Assembly (NCBI GenBank): GCA_032718475.1
Contig: JAUCBJ010001739.1
Location: 1-64,000, forward strand
Reading direction: 5' to 3'
Length of the DNA: 64,000 nucleotides
Origin: Nemertoderma westbladi
Lineage: Eukaryota > Xenacoelomorpha > Nemertodermatida > Nemertodermatidae
Part shown: in pieces, positions 49,823-60,169 of the stretch
Numbering within the stretch: the first letter of the stretch is position 1
Layout: the number at the start of each line of letters is the position of its first letter
Translations under genes and position numbers: made by a program
The notes under the pieces: model-generated
Seen by the model: only the letters and a program-made list of their open reading frames with translations
Databases searched by the model: none
What the model was told of the DNA's origin: nothing

Positions 49823-50869
49823 AAATTCCACCACTGGATAGATCATTCGTTAGCGTACGGAGTGACGTTGGCGACGTTAGTAGAACAGCGTCTGTAATTA
49901 CTCGACAACAACAGGAGGTTGCACGCCGTCAACAAGTCGTCGAGGAAGAAGCGCAACAGAGGATGGCACAGATCGCCATCGAGGGAGAGAAACAACATAG
50001 AGAGGACGAGGCGAGAATTGCGCAACTCAAGGCACAAGCCGAATTCGAAGCCTCGGAGATGAGCAGATTGGAGGAAGACTTAGCGCAAGAAGCAGCCGTG
50101 GCGGCGGCAGCCGACGAGTTAGCATGACAGGCAGCAGCTGACGAGTTAGCACAGAAGAAAGCAGCATCCGACACTCGCGCCAAGTTGGAGGCGCGACAAA
50201 TAAATGCTCGTTTAGCTATACAGGAAGCGGAGTTAGCGGCACAACAACAAGTAGCGGATCGACGCGAAAGGGAGATGCAACTACAGTTCGAGCTGAATCG
50301 TAGATCGCGCGAGGCAGCGAACGCGCAAGCGGACCTTGAACTCGACGTAAGAGATAGATCTATAAGATCGCGAGCTGTACACGACTTGTCTGCCCTGGAT
50401 CGCATGGAAGCTCGATATCGCGGAATTCAGAAGCGAATCGAGGAAGGAAGTGTGGGAGCAATAGATCGAGGAGAGGAGTTCGTCAAGGATTACTGTAAAC
50501 GTTTTCCCCAAGTTATTCCTATGCTCAAACCCACGACTTCGATAAAACCGGTCTTTGTTACGAAACCTAAGGAAATAATGCCTGTGCGTTCGACGCAAGG
50601 TAGCAGGTTTGTTTTGACGGAAATACCGCAACCTAGGGCGACTTCATCGCCAATTTTAGCAGGTAACATAACTAGTCCACCTACAGTAAGTCGTAGTCTA
50701 CTTGTAGGAAGAGAGGAACCTGCTTTTATTACAATTAAACAGGTAAGTAAGCCGTTAGTAGTTAAACCTGTGACGTGCTGTGCGAACCCAGTTATTTATA
50801 GACCGACTACGAAACCCGACTATTTCACTCGACCTTTGACACAATGTTCGACGCAACCTACGACTTCGT

Positions 50870-50889
50870 GGAAGGCTTGCGAGCCTACC
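50870..50889. repeat. Hairpin motif copy b (in gag)
   Basis: GGAAGGCTTGCGAGCCTACC, read in the frame giving WKACEPT. It lies in a 93-base tandem duplication with copy c. Confidence 0.85.
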
Positions 50890-50962
50890 GAACGATGGAG
50901 GAGGATGGATGTGGGTAGTACCCACGGGATCGAACGACGTATAACGAGACCTACGACTTCGT

Positions 50963-50982
50963 GGAAGGCTTGCGAGCCTACC
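50963..50982. repeat. Hairpin motif copy c (in gag)
   Basis: Identical 20 bases to copy b, same frame (WKACEPT). The flanks CCTACGACTTCGT and GAAC are shared with copy b, so it arose by local duplication. Confidence 0.85.
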
Positions 50983-51087
50983 GAACAACGGAGAACCCTA
51001 GATTCTGGACCTCAGCGAATGAGACAAAGAGTAATACGCCGGACGCGAACCCGCCAGCCACCTTATCCGGATGACAGCGATTCATAG

Positions 51088-52669
51088 AGTGACTCGGAGT
51101 CGACGGAACGGGAAATATTCCGTACTGGAGCGGCGGATTACAAACGAGAGGAACGATCGACGAACCCCTATATCGATAATCCTCCACGAGAAACACCTTT
51201 GCAGAAACCCACATTGTAACCAGCGGAAGCGATCAGCACCAACAGACTCGCCGAAATAATGCGACCGACCTGTAACGGACCGACTAGCTCAGATAGAAGA
51301 GCGACTCGAAACGCAACCGTCGGATCGATCACGAACCAGCGTGGAGTTAGAACAACCTAGACAACATCGACTACCAAGGCGAGAACAGGAGACTAGACAG
51401 ACTCCGACACATCGAGAAGAAGATCCCGTTAATAATTCTTACCGCCGAACAACACGCGGAAGGGAACGACTGGACGACGCAACCGAACAGGGACGCGGAC
51501 AGTTGGATTTGGTTAGCGAGATTACAAAATTCGCGGCTAGACACGGATTACCGGCACAGCAACCGCCGAAGTTCTCTGGCAACGCGAAACACTGGCGCAC
51601 ACTGGTAGACTACGTAGAGTCCCAGATCGCTAAGTATGCTTTCACCTCGACGGAGAAGTTTAATTACTTGCTCCTAGTCCTGTCTGGTGAGCCGAAACGA
51701 TTAGCGGAAACCTTCATTGGTATTCCCGATGCCTTTGAGTTGGCGTACGACCGTTTATATTCGATTTACGGAGGTAACGTCGCCATGGCTAAATCCATTA
51801 TCGAAGACCTCTGTAGAGGAGGCAGCTTTTCGAAACCGATCGATCTTCTACGACTCGCGGACGAAATAAAAAACGCTATAGGGACTTTACGGTCCATTGG
51901 ACAACTCGAGTACGCTAACGCACCGACGGTTCTCATCAGGATAATCGGTCGACTTCATCATCGACTCCGACGAGAATGGCGACGCATCGAGTACCAGCGT
52001 GAAGAGGCCGGCGGGCTATTAAAACTCACCAACGTCTATCAACTGATTTCGCGGGAGGCCATGATCGAGACCCGATCGAACTATACCGATCATCATATCG
52101 CGGCAGAAGGGATAGCTATTTCTGCGCCGACTCGGACTAAATCGTTTCCGACGAACGCGAAAGCCGTTACCTACGCCACCCCTACTGAGACTTCTAAAGT
52201 TCTGACGCCTATCGGCACCATACAGCCACGACAACAGTTGCCGGCGGACTTTGTGGGATGCTCATACTGCGAGCGGAACGGCAGAAACCATAGCGGACAT
52301 AAACTTCATGGATGTCGCGCTTTTAAAGAGTTAGGAATCGAGGAGAGGAGACTCCAAATCCGATCTTTAGATTCTTGCTGGAGATGTACGAAGCCAGGAC
52401 ACGTCCGGAAGGATTGCCTGAGCGACTATACATGTCCTCTGTGTGGATGTAACCATGACGCGTTACTTCACACCACTAGTCATACTCCGACCAGACGCTT
52501 TCGACGAGAGCATCCAGATAAAGCGGCTAGATGCGACTCATTATATAAGGAGCGTGCGCCGCGCGAGATCCGTACGTTTTACACGGACTGTATGCAGGAT
52601 CATCGGACGAGGATGAGGAGGAAGACGACACTTTCTACGTGCATGCGGGTGAGGAACAACCATCGGTAA
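51088..52669 (+). pseudogene. BEL/Pao gag capsid-like region and zinc knuckles
   Basis: A +1 frame is open from 51071 to TAA 51257 and again from about 51260 to TAA 52667; no good ATG exists. A DUF1759-like region covers about 51530-52080 (PPKFSGNAKHW, STEKFNYLLLVLSGEP, YDRLYSIYGG). Zinc-binding motifs follow at about 52258-52475: CSYCERNGRNHSGHKLHGC, then CWRCTKPGHVRKDC, then CPLCGCNHDALLH, the triple Cys/His arrangement seen in Pao elements. The last 30 codons overlap the protease frame. Confidence 0.7.
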
Positions 52670-53220
52670 CGCTCCTCACACAGAACCAATTGAAAGGGTA
52701 TAGCGTGATTCCTATAAAGATTACCGGAACCCGAGGGGGCAAGCGAATATACGCTATCTTAGACTCTGCGTCATCACACAGTTATGTCGATGAACAAGTA
52801 GCCAATGTGGTTACGGACATGAGTCAAGGTAAGACTGCTCAGTATACTGTAAGCAGCATGCATGGTAAGAGACCGATCCCTGTGACAAGAGTAAAACTAA
52901 CCTTAGACACTCTTCTTTCCAAAGCGGAACACAGCAAGGAGGAGCGCTCATTACTTCCGGTAAGAAATTTGACCTTTGCAGCTACGAAGGACTTTAGTAA
53001 CTTGCTCGGCCCTGTGCCAGAGCAATCACCGGAAGATCGTAAGTATTTCCGACACCTTGGAATACCGGAATGTCCTGTTAATTATCGTTCCATTGCGATG
53101 TTAATTGGGACAGACCAGTTTAACTTACATCAGGTATGGGAAACACGCCCATCTGTTATTACAGCGGGCAACCCCTACGCATGTAGAATAGGTATACTAG
53201 AGCACCAATACGTTCACTAG
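52639..53220 (+). pseudogene. BEL/Pao aspartic protease region
   Basis: The frame overlaps the preceding one by about 30 bases and is shifted by one. It carries the retropepsin-like active-site block YAILDSASSHSYVDE, which has Asp-Ser-Ala where many families have Asp-Thr/Ser-Gly, followed by LIGTDQ, which fits the end of the protease domain. The sequence then reaches an NPYACR block that normally leads into the RT region, but a TAG at 53218 ends the frame. The overlap might be programmed frameshifting or plain decay; I favour decay, because the other frame breaks are not at consistent places. Confidence 0.6.
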
Positions 53221-53492
53221 AGGTAAGTGACCAGGAGGACGATGTTTTGAGTACGTGTAGTTTATTGACTACTACGATAGATAACTCTCCTTCACACTCC
53301 CGTGGTCCAATTGTACGGACGGCACTACGACAGACTTGCGTCGCTAACGCAGACGCCACCGATACTGATGTAACTGATCTGGACACGACCACACGGACCT
53401 CTGACTTACAACTACTTGCACTAAACCAGGTTGTATTGACTACCGAAGACCAAAGGGTTGTTGCTGTGGATGACTCGATGAACGAGGATTTT

Positions 53493-53512
53493 GGAAGGCT
53501 TGCGAGCCTACC
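53493..53512. repeat. Hairpin motif copy d (in pol)
   Basis: The same 20 bases, read as GRLASLP. The flanks GGATTTT and AAAAATCC extend the dyad by about seven bases on each side. Confidence 0.88.
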
Positions 53513-53570
53513 GAAAAATCCAAAGGTCATTGACCCCACCCACCAGGCTTCGACACTGGTCGTTGATCTT

Positions 53571-53590
53571 GGAAGGCTTGCGAGCCTACC
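53571..53590. repeat. Hairpin motif copy e (in pol)
   Basis: The same 20 bases, read as GRLASLP. The flanks TTGATCT (53563-53569) and AGATCAA (53594-53600) are self-complementary but unlike those of copy d. Confidence 0.88.
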
Positions 53591-53648
53591 GATAGATCAA
53601 GAAGTTGTCAAACCGCCGCATGACGATTCGACGCCGACTAGTGACACT

Positions 53649-53668
53649 GGAAGGCTTGCGAGCCTACC
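53649..53668. repeat. Hairpin motif copy f (in pol)
   Basis: The same 20 bases, read as GRLASLP. The flanks CTAGTG (53638-53643) and CACTAG (53680-53685) form a third, different outer pairing, at larger distance. Confidence 0.85.
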
Positions 53669-56419
53669 AGACGCATTGACACTAGCCACCGCAGCGGACG
53701 AAGACGTGGACGAGGACCATGGCGCAGTGCAAGCAGCGCTAGACCGACTGCTGACTGAACGGACCATTCAATGGTTGGAACAGGACTCAGCAGAACCCGG
53801 TAGTTACGAGACCGCTATGTCAGAACAGGAAAAACGGTCATTAAATATTATGAGAGATACCATTCGCCAGACCGTGAATGGCCACTATGAGGTTGGTATG
53901 TTGTGGCGCGATGGACAACCTAAACTCGTTAACAATTACCTGCTTGCTTTGAGGCGACTCAAATCAATAAGGCAGCGATTGTTGCGAGACGAGATGGCCC
54001 ATATGCAATACAATGCACAACTTCAGACGTATCTCCAAAAGGGATACACCATTAGGATGTTAAATCCCGAGGTAACCACAGACGAGACATATTACCTGCC
54101 ACATCATTTTGTTCGACACCCGGACAAACCTGGCAAGGTGCGTGTAGTCAATGACTGTGCTGCGCTTTACCAAGGGATGTCTATGAACAGCGAACTGATG
54201 GACGGGCCGAATATGAACAATTACCTCATGGGAGTCCTAATGCGTTTTAGACAACGCAAAGTGGCTTTCACCTGTGACGTAGAGGCCATGTTTCACCAGG
54301 TTAAGGCTTTGGAGCGGGACAGGGACAGCTTGAGGTTTCTTTGGTATCCGGACGGAAATTTAGAACTTCCGCCAGAAACTTACCAAATGCAGGTAAGAGT
54401 ATTTGGAGCCAGGGACAGCCCCAACTGCACCATGTACGCCTTAAAGCAGACCGCATTGGACAGACGAGACCAATTTGATCCAGAAGTAGTTCGGACAGTG
54501 GAACGAGATTTCTACGTGGATGACGGCCTCAAGAGTTGTGACACCTTGGAGCGCGCTACAACCGTAGCACACCCACTCCAGGATTGTCTCGCTGAGGGCG
54601 GATTCCACCTGACGAAGTTCGCTTCCAACGAACCCGAACTGGTGAACTCATTTGACCCGACGGATCGCAGTGGAGGTGATTTAGACTTAGACCTAGAACC
54701 TCTGCCGACGACCAAAGTATTAGGACTTAGTTGGGACCCTAACACCGACAATTTTAGGGTACGTGTAAGGTCCACCGACCAGACTAGACCTCTCACTAAG
54801 AGGACTTGCTTATCGACCATGAGTCGATTGTATGACCCATTGTGTTTCATTAGTCCAGTGATCCTACATGCTAGGATCATACTCCGCAGCATTTGGCAAG
54901 CTGGACTGGAATGGGACGATCCCATCCCAGAAAAGTTAGCTGAGCAATGGAGGGACTGGGAAACCCAACTGACGTTCCTACAAGACTATACCATACCGAG
55001 GGTATACTTTCCTTTGCAGACCACCTTTCCAGCCAATTTAGAGCTTCACAGCTTTAGTGATGCTAGCAAGGATGGATTGGAGGTTACTTTGTACCTGAGA
55101 CGACAAGTGACATCGGACAGCTACGAAGTGTCTCTCATTACTTCAAGAGCTAGAACAATGCCATTGAAGTATATGACTGTACCTCATGGAGAGCTGCAAG
55201 CCGGGACGATATCCACCGATATTGTCAGTCTAGTTCAACGCGAGCTGGAGGCTAACTTGAAGGTCACATATTGGACGGATGCGACGTTGGTACTTTGGTA
55301 CATAAACAACGAAGCATTTGAGTTCAAGACTTTCGTAGCCAACAGACGGGCTGAAATATTAGACCGGTCGCTCAAACAAGATTGGCGTCACTGTCCAAGG
55401 AAGCTGAACCCAGCAGACATCGCGTCACGGGGGATGCAACCGCTTGACTTTTGTAAACCGGACAATAAATCCTTTTGGTTTAGAGGACCCGATTTCCTAC
55501 AGCGACCATCAGACGAATGGCCACCATTATTCGACGCAACAACCAACACCATACCAGAAGGTGCTGAGATAAAAATCGACAAGGTTGTCAAGTCCAAAGC
55601 GAAAGCCAACGCCAAGGTCAAGAGGAAACAAGGACGGACGAAATCTGATGACCTGGACGCCAGACCTGACATTACGCCAGACATCTCACCAGACACTCGA
55701 CCAGACACTTGTACGAATCTTTCGCCGGATGTTCCGTGGGAGATTTCACCAGACGTTTCGCCGGATTGTTCACCAGATTACTCGCCAGATTATTCACCAG
55801 AAGTGACACCAGATTGTTCTCCGGATTGTTCGCCAGATTGTTTGATGGAACTCTTGAAAGAATGTCTACCGGACGTCTCACCAGACTTTCCACCAGACAT
55901 CTCGACAGACTGTCCACCAGACTTTAGATCAGACTTTAGACCAGACCTTCTGATAGAAGTTACGCCAGACAGACCTTGGGACCGACGACAGGACATTTCG
56001 CTGGAAGTTCCGCGCTATGTCTCACCAGACGTCTCACCAGACTGTTCACCGGACGCTTCACCAGACTGTCTACTAGACACTCCACTAGAAGACCCATTGG
56101 AGCGGACTTTTAGAGACTTCTTTGGCTTCTCTTATCTGAGACTTCTGAGACTAATTCTGGATACGGATTCTGAGACTTCTCTTATTTGACTTCTTTGGAC
56201 GACAAAGGTGTGGCCACAGCGATCACACTCCGCTCAAAGAAAGTACTTGACTTACCACCTACAGGTAAACGTGTGACTAAGGTTAGGAAGCTTACAGGCT
56301 CACAGGAACGCACTGACACTGTAGAGTTGAAACCGTTACTGCCAGTCGACACATTAGGTGCGGATGGTAAAGGTAAGACCGTAAAGATTGACGTACTTGG
56401 GGACTCAGACAAACCTACC

Positions 56420-56439
56420 GGAAGGCCCGTGGGCCTACC
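56420..56439. repeat. Hairpin motif copy g, compensated variant (before integrase)
   Basis: GGAAGGCCCGTGGGCCTACC. Compared with copy b the stem changes GGCT/AGCC to GGCC/GGCC, keeping the pairing, while the A-A mismatch is unchanged. Read as GRPVGLP. Confidence 0.85.
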
Positions 56440-56633
56440 AAGTCCAGACAAGTATCCACAATACGACTATACCTTACCTGATGACGTCACTAACACTTAC
56501 GTTGACCGGATAGTAAACCTAACTAGATCATGGACTGACGCGTGCCGCATTAGGCTGTTTCGACACATTAGGTGCGGATGGTAAAGGTAAGACCGTAAAG
56601 ATTGACGTACTTGGGGACTCAGACAAACCTACC

Positions 56634-56653
56634 GGAAGGCCCGTGGGCCTACC
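56634..56653. repeat. Hairpin motif copy h
   Basis: Identical to copy g, being carried in the 214-base tandem duplication. Confidence 0.85.
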
Positions 56654-57544
56654 AAGTCCAGACAAGTATCCACAATACGACTATACCTTACCTGATGACG
56701 TCACTAACACTTACGTTGACCGGATAGTAAACCTAACTAGATCATGGACTGACGCGTGCCGCGTGCCGCGTGCCGCGTTACCGAAACATTAGGTTAGCAT
56801 GGCTCAAACGTTTGAGACAATATGCCAGAGGCAAACGCGACTTTCCTAGAAGACTTACCTTAAGGGAAGTTGGTCATTGCGAAGTTGATATCATTAGACA
56901 TTATCAATTGCGATATTTCGCACGAGAGTTCACAGCGATCAACCAAGGTAAACAGATTAAGTCTTCACCGATTTTGAGTTGGAGTCTGATTATTTACCGG
57001 GGCTTACTTTGTCACAAGTCCAGACTCCAAAACATCGACTTTGCACTAGACTTTAGGTATCCTATCATCATACCGCAACACCATGAATTACAGCGCGCTA
57101 TGATACTGGACGCACATGTACAACTCAAACACGTGGGTAGACACCACTGTCTATCACACTTACGCTCGAGGTTTGTACTGATTAGACCTAGCAAAGCACT
57201 GAGTTCGGTAACACGGAACTGTATGATTTGTAAGAATGTGCACGCGAGGATAGGACACCAAGAAATGAGTGAACTACCACTAGCGAGATTACAGGCATTT
57301 AGACCCCCTTTCACTGAGACAGGGATAGACTGTTTTGGACCCATAATCGCGAAACGCGGAAGGGTACAGGTAAAACGTTGGGGATTGATCTTCACTTGCA
57401 TGGCCAGCAGAGCTGTCCATATAGAGCGAGTGACAGATTTGACCACCAATGCCTTTATCCCAGCCTTACGGCGATTTATCGCTAGACGTGGATTGGTCAA
57501 ATCCATTTACTGCGACCAAGGGACAAACTTTGTGGGTGCACGTA

Positions 57545-59414
57545 GGTATGTGATATTTACTGGTTTCGTCTGTTTTTTGGTTTGTGTGGTGTTCGAATTG
57601 GTTTTCAGCTGTGTGGTTAATACTATGATTTCGTGATCAGAGAAATCTGATGGGAATGTATTACATTCTTTGGCTATGTTTATATTTGATGTGATGAATA
57701 GATCGATCAGAGAACTACTTTTTGGTGTATATCTTGTTGGGTGTTCAGTATTGAGTGTCATGAGGTTATATGTTGCCAGTATTTCTTCAAATTTTGTATT
57801 TTTGTAATATGCTGCTGTGTTATTTTTATTAGAGGATTTTGTAGCTTTATAATCGATATTGAAATCCCCCATAAGGAGAATGTTGGTGGATGTGTTTGTT
57901 GCATTTTCGAGCTCCTCGGTTATATCACTCCAGAAGTTATTAGCCTTTGGTGGTATGTAGAACAGTCCTACTAAAGTGCCATACGTTTCAATCCATAGTG
58001 AGTCATATGGTTTATTCGTGCTATTGCTTGTGTTAATGTCGTTTCTTAATTTGTATTTCGTGTTACTCGGGATGTAGTACATTAGCCCTCCCCCTTTCTT
58101 CTTTTTACGATCAGACCTGACAATAGTGTAACCGGGCAGACCTATAGATTGCGATGAAATATTGCGCATTAGCCATAGCCATGTCTCTGATATGCCAATT
58201 ATTGTGCTATTCCTATAATCTTGGTCGTTCTGAAGGAGATCCCTGAGATCATTGTAGTGCTTTGTATGGCTTCTGGCATTTATGTGAATTAATTTTATAT
58301 GGACTGTATTGTTGTTCAAATATTGTGGTATATGGTACATATTCGTCCACAGGGGACCTTGTGGTATTAGTGGGCCTGGATTTGGGTGCACATTGCCAGA
58401 CATTAGAATGGCCTGTCGAATTGTGAGACTTATTATAATTAATATATCTATGCCTGATGTGAGGTATAATTGTGTGATATAGATAAGGATTTTAATAGCT
58501 GTTATATAATGTTTGTAATTCGTATTATACCACAATTTGAATAATCCCTTTGTGACATGTTTTGTATATGTATTAGGATTTGTCTGTATTTTGTTGTTGT
58601 TTAATGTCGTCCCCCAAGCACTATTAAATTTAATTAATATTACCAAAGATTCGTATAATCTGAGTTTTTTTTTAATTGTTATTAACGTGATGAAAATGGA
58701 CAGTGATATCAGTATTACAAATATTGCTATGGTTAGAGTAGATATATATATGTCTTCTGTTGGTGACATGTTTGAATTTAATGATGCTGCTATAAGTATT
58801 GAGTAGACGGTGGAAAATGTGAAATATGGCAACAGTGTAGTTTTTTGGTTTCTTATCTGAAATTTCTGCCGTTTATGTCTTTTACTAAGTCTTTTGTCAG
58901 TGCAATACATTCTATTTAGCTTTAATTTCATACACACTATATATTTGCAGAGGGACTCGTATATTCCTCTAGGCCTGGCCTTATATATCAAAATTGGGCA
59001 AACTCTGATTACACTGCAATATAGTTTTGCACAGCAAATTATCAATATGGTTGCACGGATAGAACATAGGTAAAATTTACGATAAGACGTGGAGTTCTTC
59101 CCGTCGAACTTTGGCCAAAATGCTAAATTATAGAGTACCATGTTAAGTACCGGTATGTAATTAAAAGTAAACACGTCCATGGCGGATGCTACTTGTGATG
59201 ATATCCAAGTAAATATAAGTGTGCTGAAATAATATACACAATTAATTGCACTACTGGTACTGTATCGGTCACATGGTATGAGTGTGGTCGTACCTATAGC
59301 TATAGCTACGTACAATAGAACTTTAAAATATCCTATAGTCGATAATATACTCGATATTAAAAAGTTTTGAGTCCAAGATATAAGTTTCAGACTATTTAAA
59401 ATGTTTGTATACAC
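57545..59414 (-). pseudogene. LINE ORF2: hydrophobic N-terminus, 2A-like motif, endonuclease; RT missing
   Basis: The frame is open for about 620 codons. The first ~335 residues contain five or six hydrophobic segments (for example LYVAIAIGTTTLI, LTIAIFVILISLSIFITL and ILIYITQLYL), separated by basic stretches. At residues about 339-347 comes GNVHPNPGP, similar to the 2A peptide end (NPGP) but without the Asp and Glu of the usual DxExNPGP. An AP-type endonuclease follows: HINARS, IIGISETWL, KKKKGGGLMYY, LLMGDFNID, SSSLIDLFIT, FSDHEIIV. The final dozen residues are read from BEL/Pao sequence and are not part of the LINE. The first codon shown is GTG; the true start is not certain. Confidence 0.75.
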
Positions 59415-59602
59415 GATACATATAATTACAATTATATATAATCGACGAAATAATAGTTTCCATGGATATGTGCTTACGAGAATATGGTATAATATTGATA
59501 ATAATACGATATAGTTTAGTAATATTAATTCTACGAATTTAATTTATTGGGAAATAAAAAAAAGAAAAGGAAGTTTCCATTGTTACTGTACCATAAGTTA
59601 AT

Positions 59603-60169
59603 TTACGAATTATCTGGATTGATTACTTTCAGTAGAGAAATAAGGGCCGTAATGAGACCTTTGCCATTGTTAACCTGGGAGACTGCAGTTGGTACTGGTA
59701 CTGGTGAGGCTGAGGAGTGAGTGGGCGTGGGTGATTGAGTGGTGGGCGGGGGAAGTGGTGGGGTTGGTAGAAGGACTGGACGGGAATATATTGGATTGAA
59801 CGGGGGACCCACGGGAGTTGGCAGTAGTGCTGGGCGGGACATGGAGGGAGTAATAAAACATGAGTCAGGGAGAGGAGACGGTGGATTAGAAAGGGGAAGA
59901 GGAAGTAATGGCTGTCTACCGGTGGTAACTGCAGCGAAGGATCGTGTTTGTGAGACTTTACTGTGTGGCAATATGTTTAAAGGGGGACTTGGTTGCGGCT
60001 GCTTATTATAGAATAGATGGTGTTTTATTGACGCTGCTAGTTGCGGGACATATCTCGCTGATACGTGCTTGTTATCATATAGTTGGGACTTGTTTATCAT
60101 TGAGTGGTTAGCGTATATTATACCGTGTTTGTTGCATAATCGTGATATATTTTCTCTCTCTCGGCACAA
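59603..60169 (-). pseudogene. LINE ORF1, C-terminal part, proline-rich
   Basis: The frame covers 188 codons, ending at TAA 59603-59605. The first 90 residues show no known domain; the middle is Pro/Ser/Thr-rich (LPTPPLPPPTTQSPTPTHS) and the last 25 residues form a hydrophobic helix (LITALISLLKVINP). It lies just upstream of ORF2 on the same strand, as ORF1 does in CR1/L2 elements. Zinc knuckles or an esterase motif are not seen, perhaps because the 5' part is cut off by the neighbouring LINE fragment. Confidence 0.5.

Larger units (their letters stand above)
49078..51087 (+). pseudogene. BEL/Pao gag N-terminal region, one in-frame TGA
   Basis: ATG 49078 opens a frame ending at TAG 51085, broken only by TGA at 50125-50127. 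The first 100 residues are polar and proline-rich. Residues about 105-230 form an alpha-helical region with no recognised domain. Residues about 270-450 form a long coiled coil rich in Glu, Gln, Ala and Arg (VEEEAQQRMAQ, AADELA repeats, RREREMQLQ). The C-terminal part is basic, with two copies of a PTTSWKACEPTE segment 93 bases apart, each encoded by the hairpin motif. A coiled coil upstream of the capsid-like region is also seen in the gag at 40.55 kb. Confidence 0.65.
53247..56189 (+). pseudogene. BEL/Pao reverse transcriptase and RNase H, with unusual SPD-repeat tail
   Basis: The 980-codon frame has no stop. The first 150 residues are variable and hold three GRLASLP segments encoded by the hairpin motif. 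The RT region covers about 53900-54900: HFVRHPDKPGKVRVVNDCAA, motif A FTCDVEAMFHQV, FGARDSPNC, motif C FYVDDGLKS (54509-54535) and LGLSWDP. RNase H follows with SFSDASKDG, GELQAG, WTDATLVLWY and NPADIASRG, giving the expected acidic residues. A WFRGPDFLQRP linker is typical of Pao. From about 55660 to 56090 the frame encodes a Pro-Asp-rich stretch of PDxS/SPDC repeats, which is not part of the usual Pao layout. The start codon is unclear. Confidence 0.8.
56347..56774. repeat. 214 bp tandem duplication in BEL/Pao pol
   Basis: Bases from 56347 recur from 56561 with no difference seen over about 200 bases. The second copy ends in a short CGCGTGC run (about three units). As 214 is not a multiple of three, the duplication breaks the frame between RNase H and integrase. 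Confidence 0.92.
49078..57543 (+). mobile_element. BEL/Pao LTR retrotransposon, decayed, 3' end lost
   Basis: Parts stand in the canonical BEL/Pao order: gag, zinc knuckles, aspartic protease, reverse transcriptase, RNase H, and integrase zinc-binding and catalytic core. The reading frame breaks at several points (near 50125, 51080, 51257, 52650, 53220, 56185 and 56570), so the copy is dead. It ends inside the integrase at about 57543, where a minus-strand LINE begins. Most of the coding part is more GC-balanced than the AT-rich surroundings. A 20 bp hairpin motif recurs eight times within it. Confidence 0.85.
56186..57543 (+). pseudogene. BEL/Pao integrase region, broken and truncated
   Basis: Frame one (about 56190-56560) has a segment ending in NLTRSWTDACRIR. 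A 214-base tandem duplication then shifts the frame, and the integrase continues from about 56770. It holds an HHCC-type zinc site (ILDAHVQLKHVGRHH, then CMICK) and a catalytic core with the first Asp in TGIDCFGPI and the second in YCDQGTNF. The sequence stops at NFVGA, before the catalytic Glu, at the junction with a minus-strand LINE. Confidence 0.75.
57545..60169 (-). mobile_element. CR1/L2-like LINE, minus strand, truncated at both ends
   Basis: In the minus direction there is an ORF1 end (60169-59603), a spacer of about 190 bases, and an ORF2 that reaches only through the endonuclease (59414-57545). The reverse transcriptase and 3' end are missing; the element stops where BEL/Pao integrase sequence begins. 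Its 5' side is cut at about 60169 by a LINE of another family. Loss of the 3' end is unusual for a LINE insertion and points to a later deletion or rearrangement. Confidence 0.75.

Noticed and set aside
52639-52669. Programmed frameshift between gag and protease
   Set aside because: No clear slippery heptamer and stem structure was seen, and the element has many other frame breaks, so decay is simpler.
55585-55996. Frames opposite or offset to the SPD-repeat region
   Set aside because: They are shadows of the degenerate 12-base repeat read in other frames.
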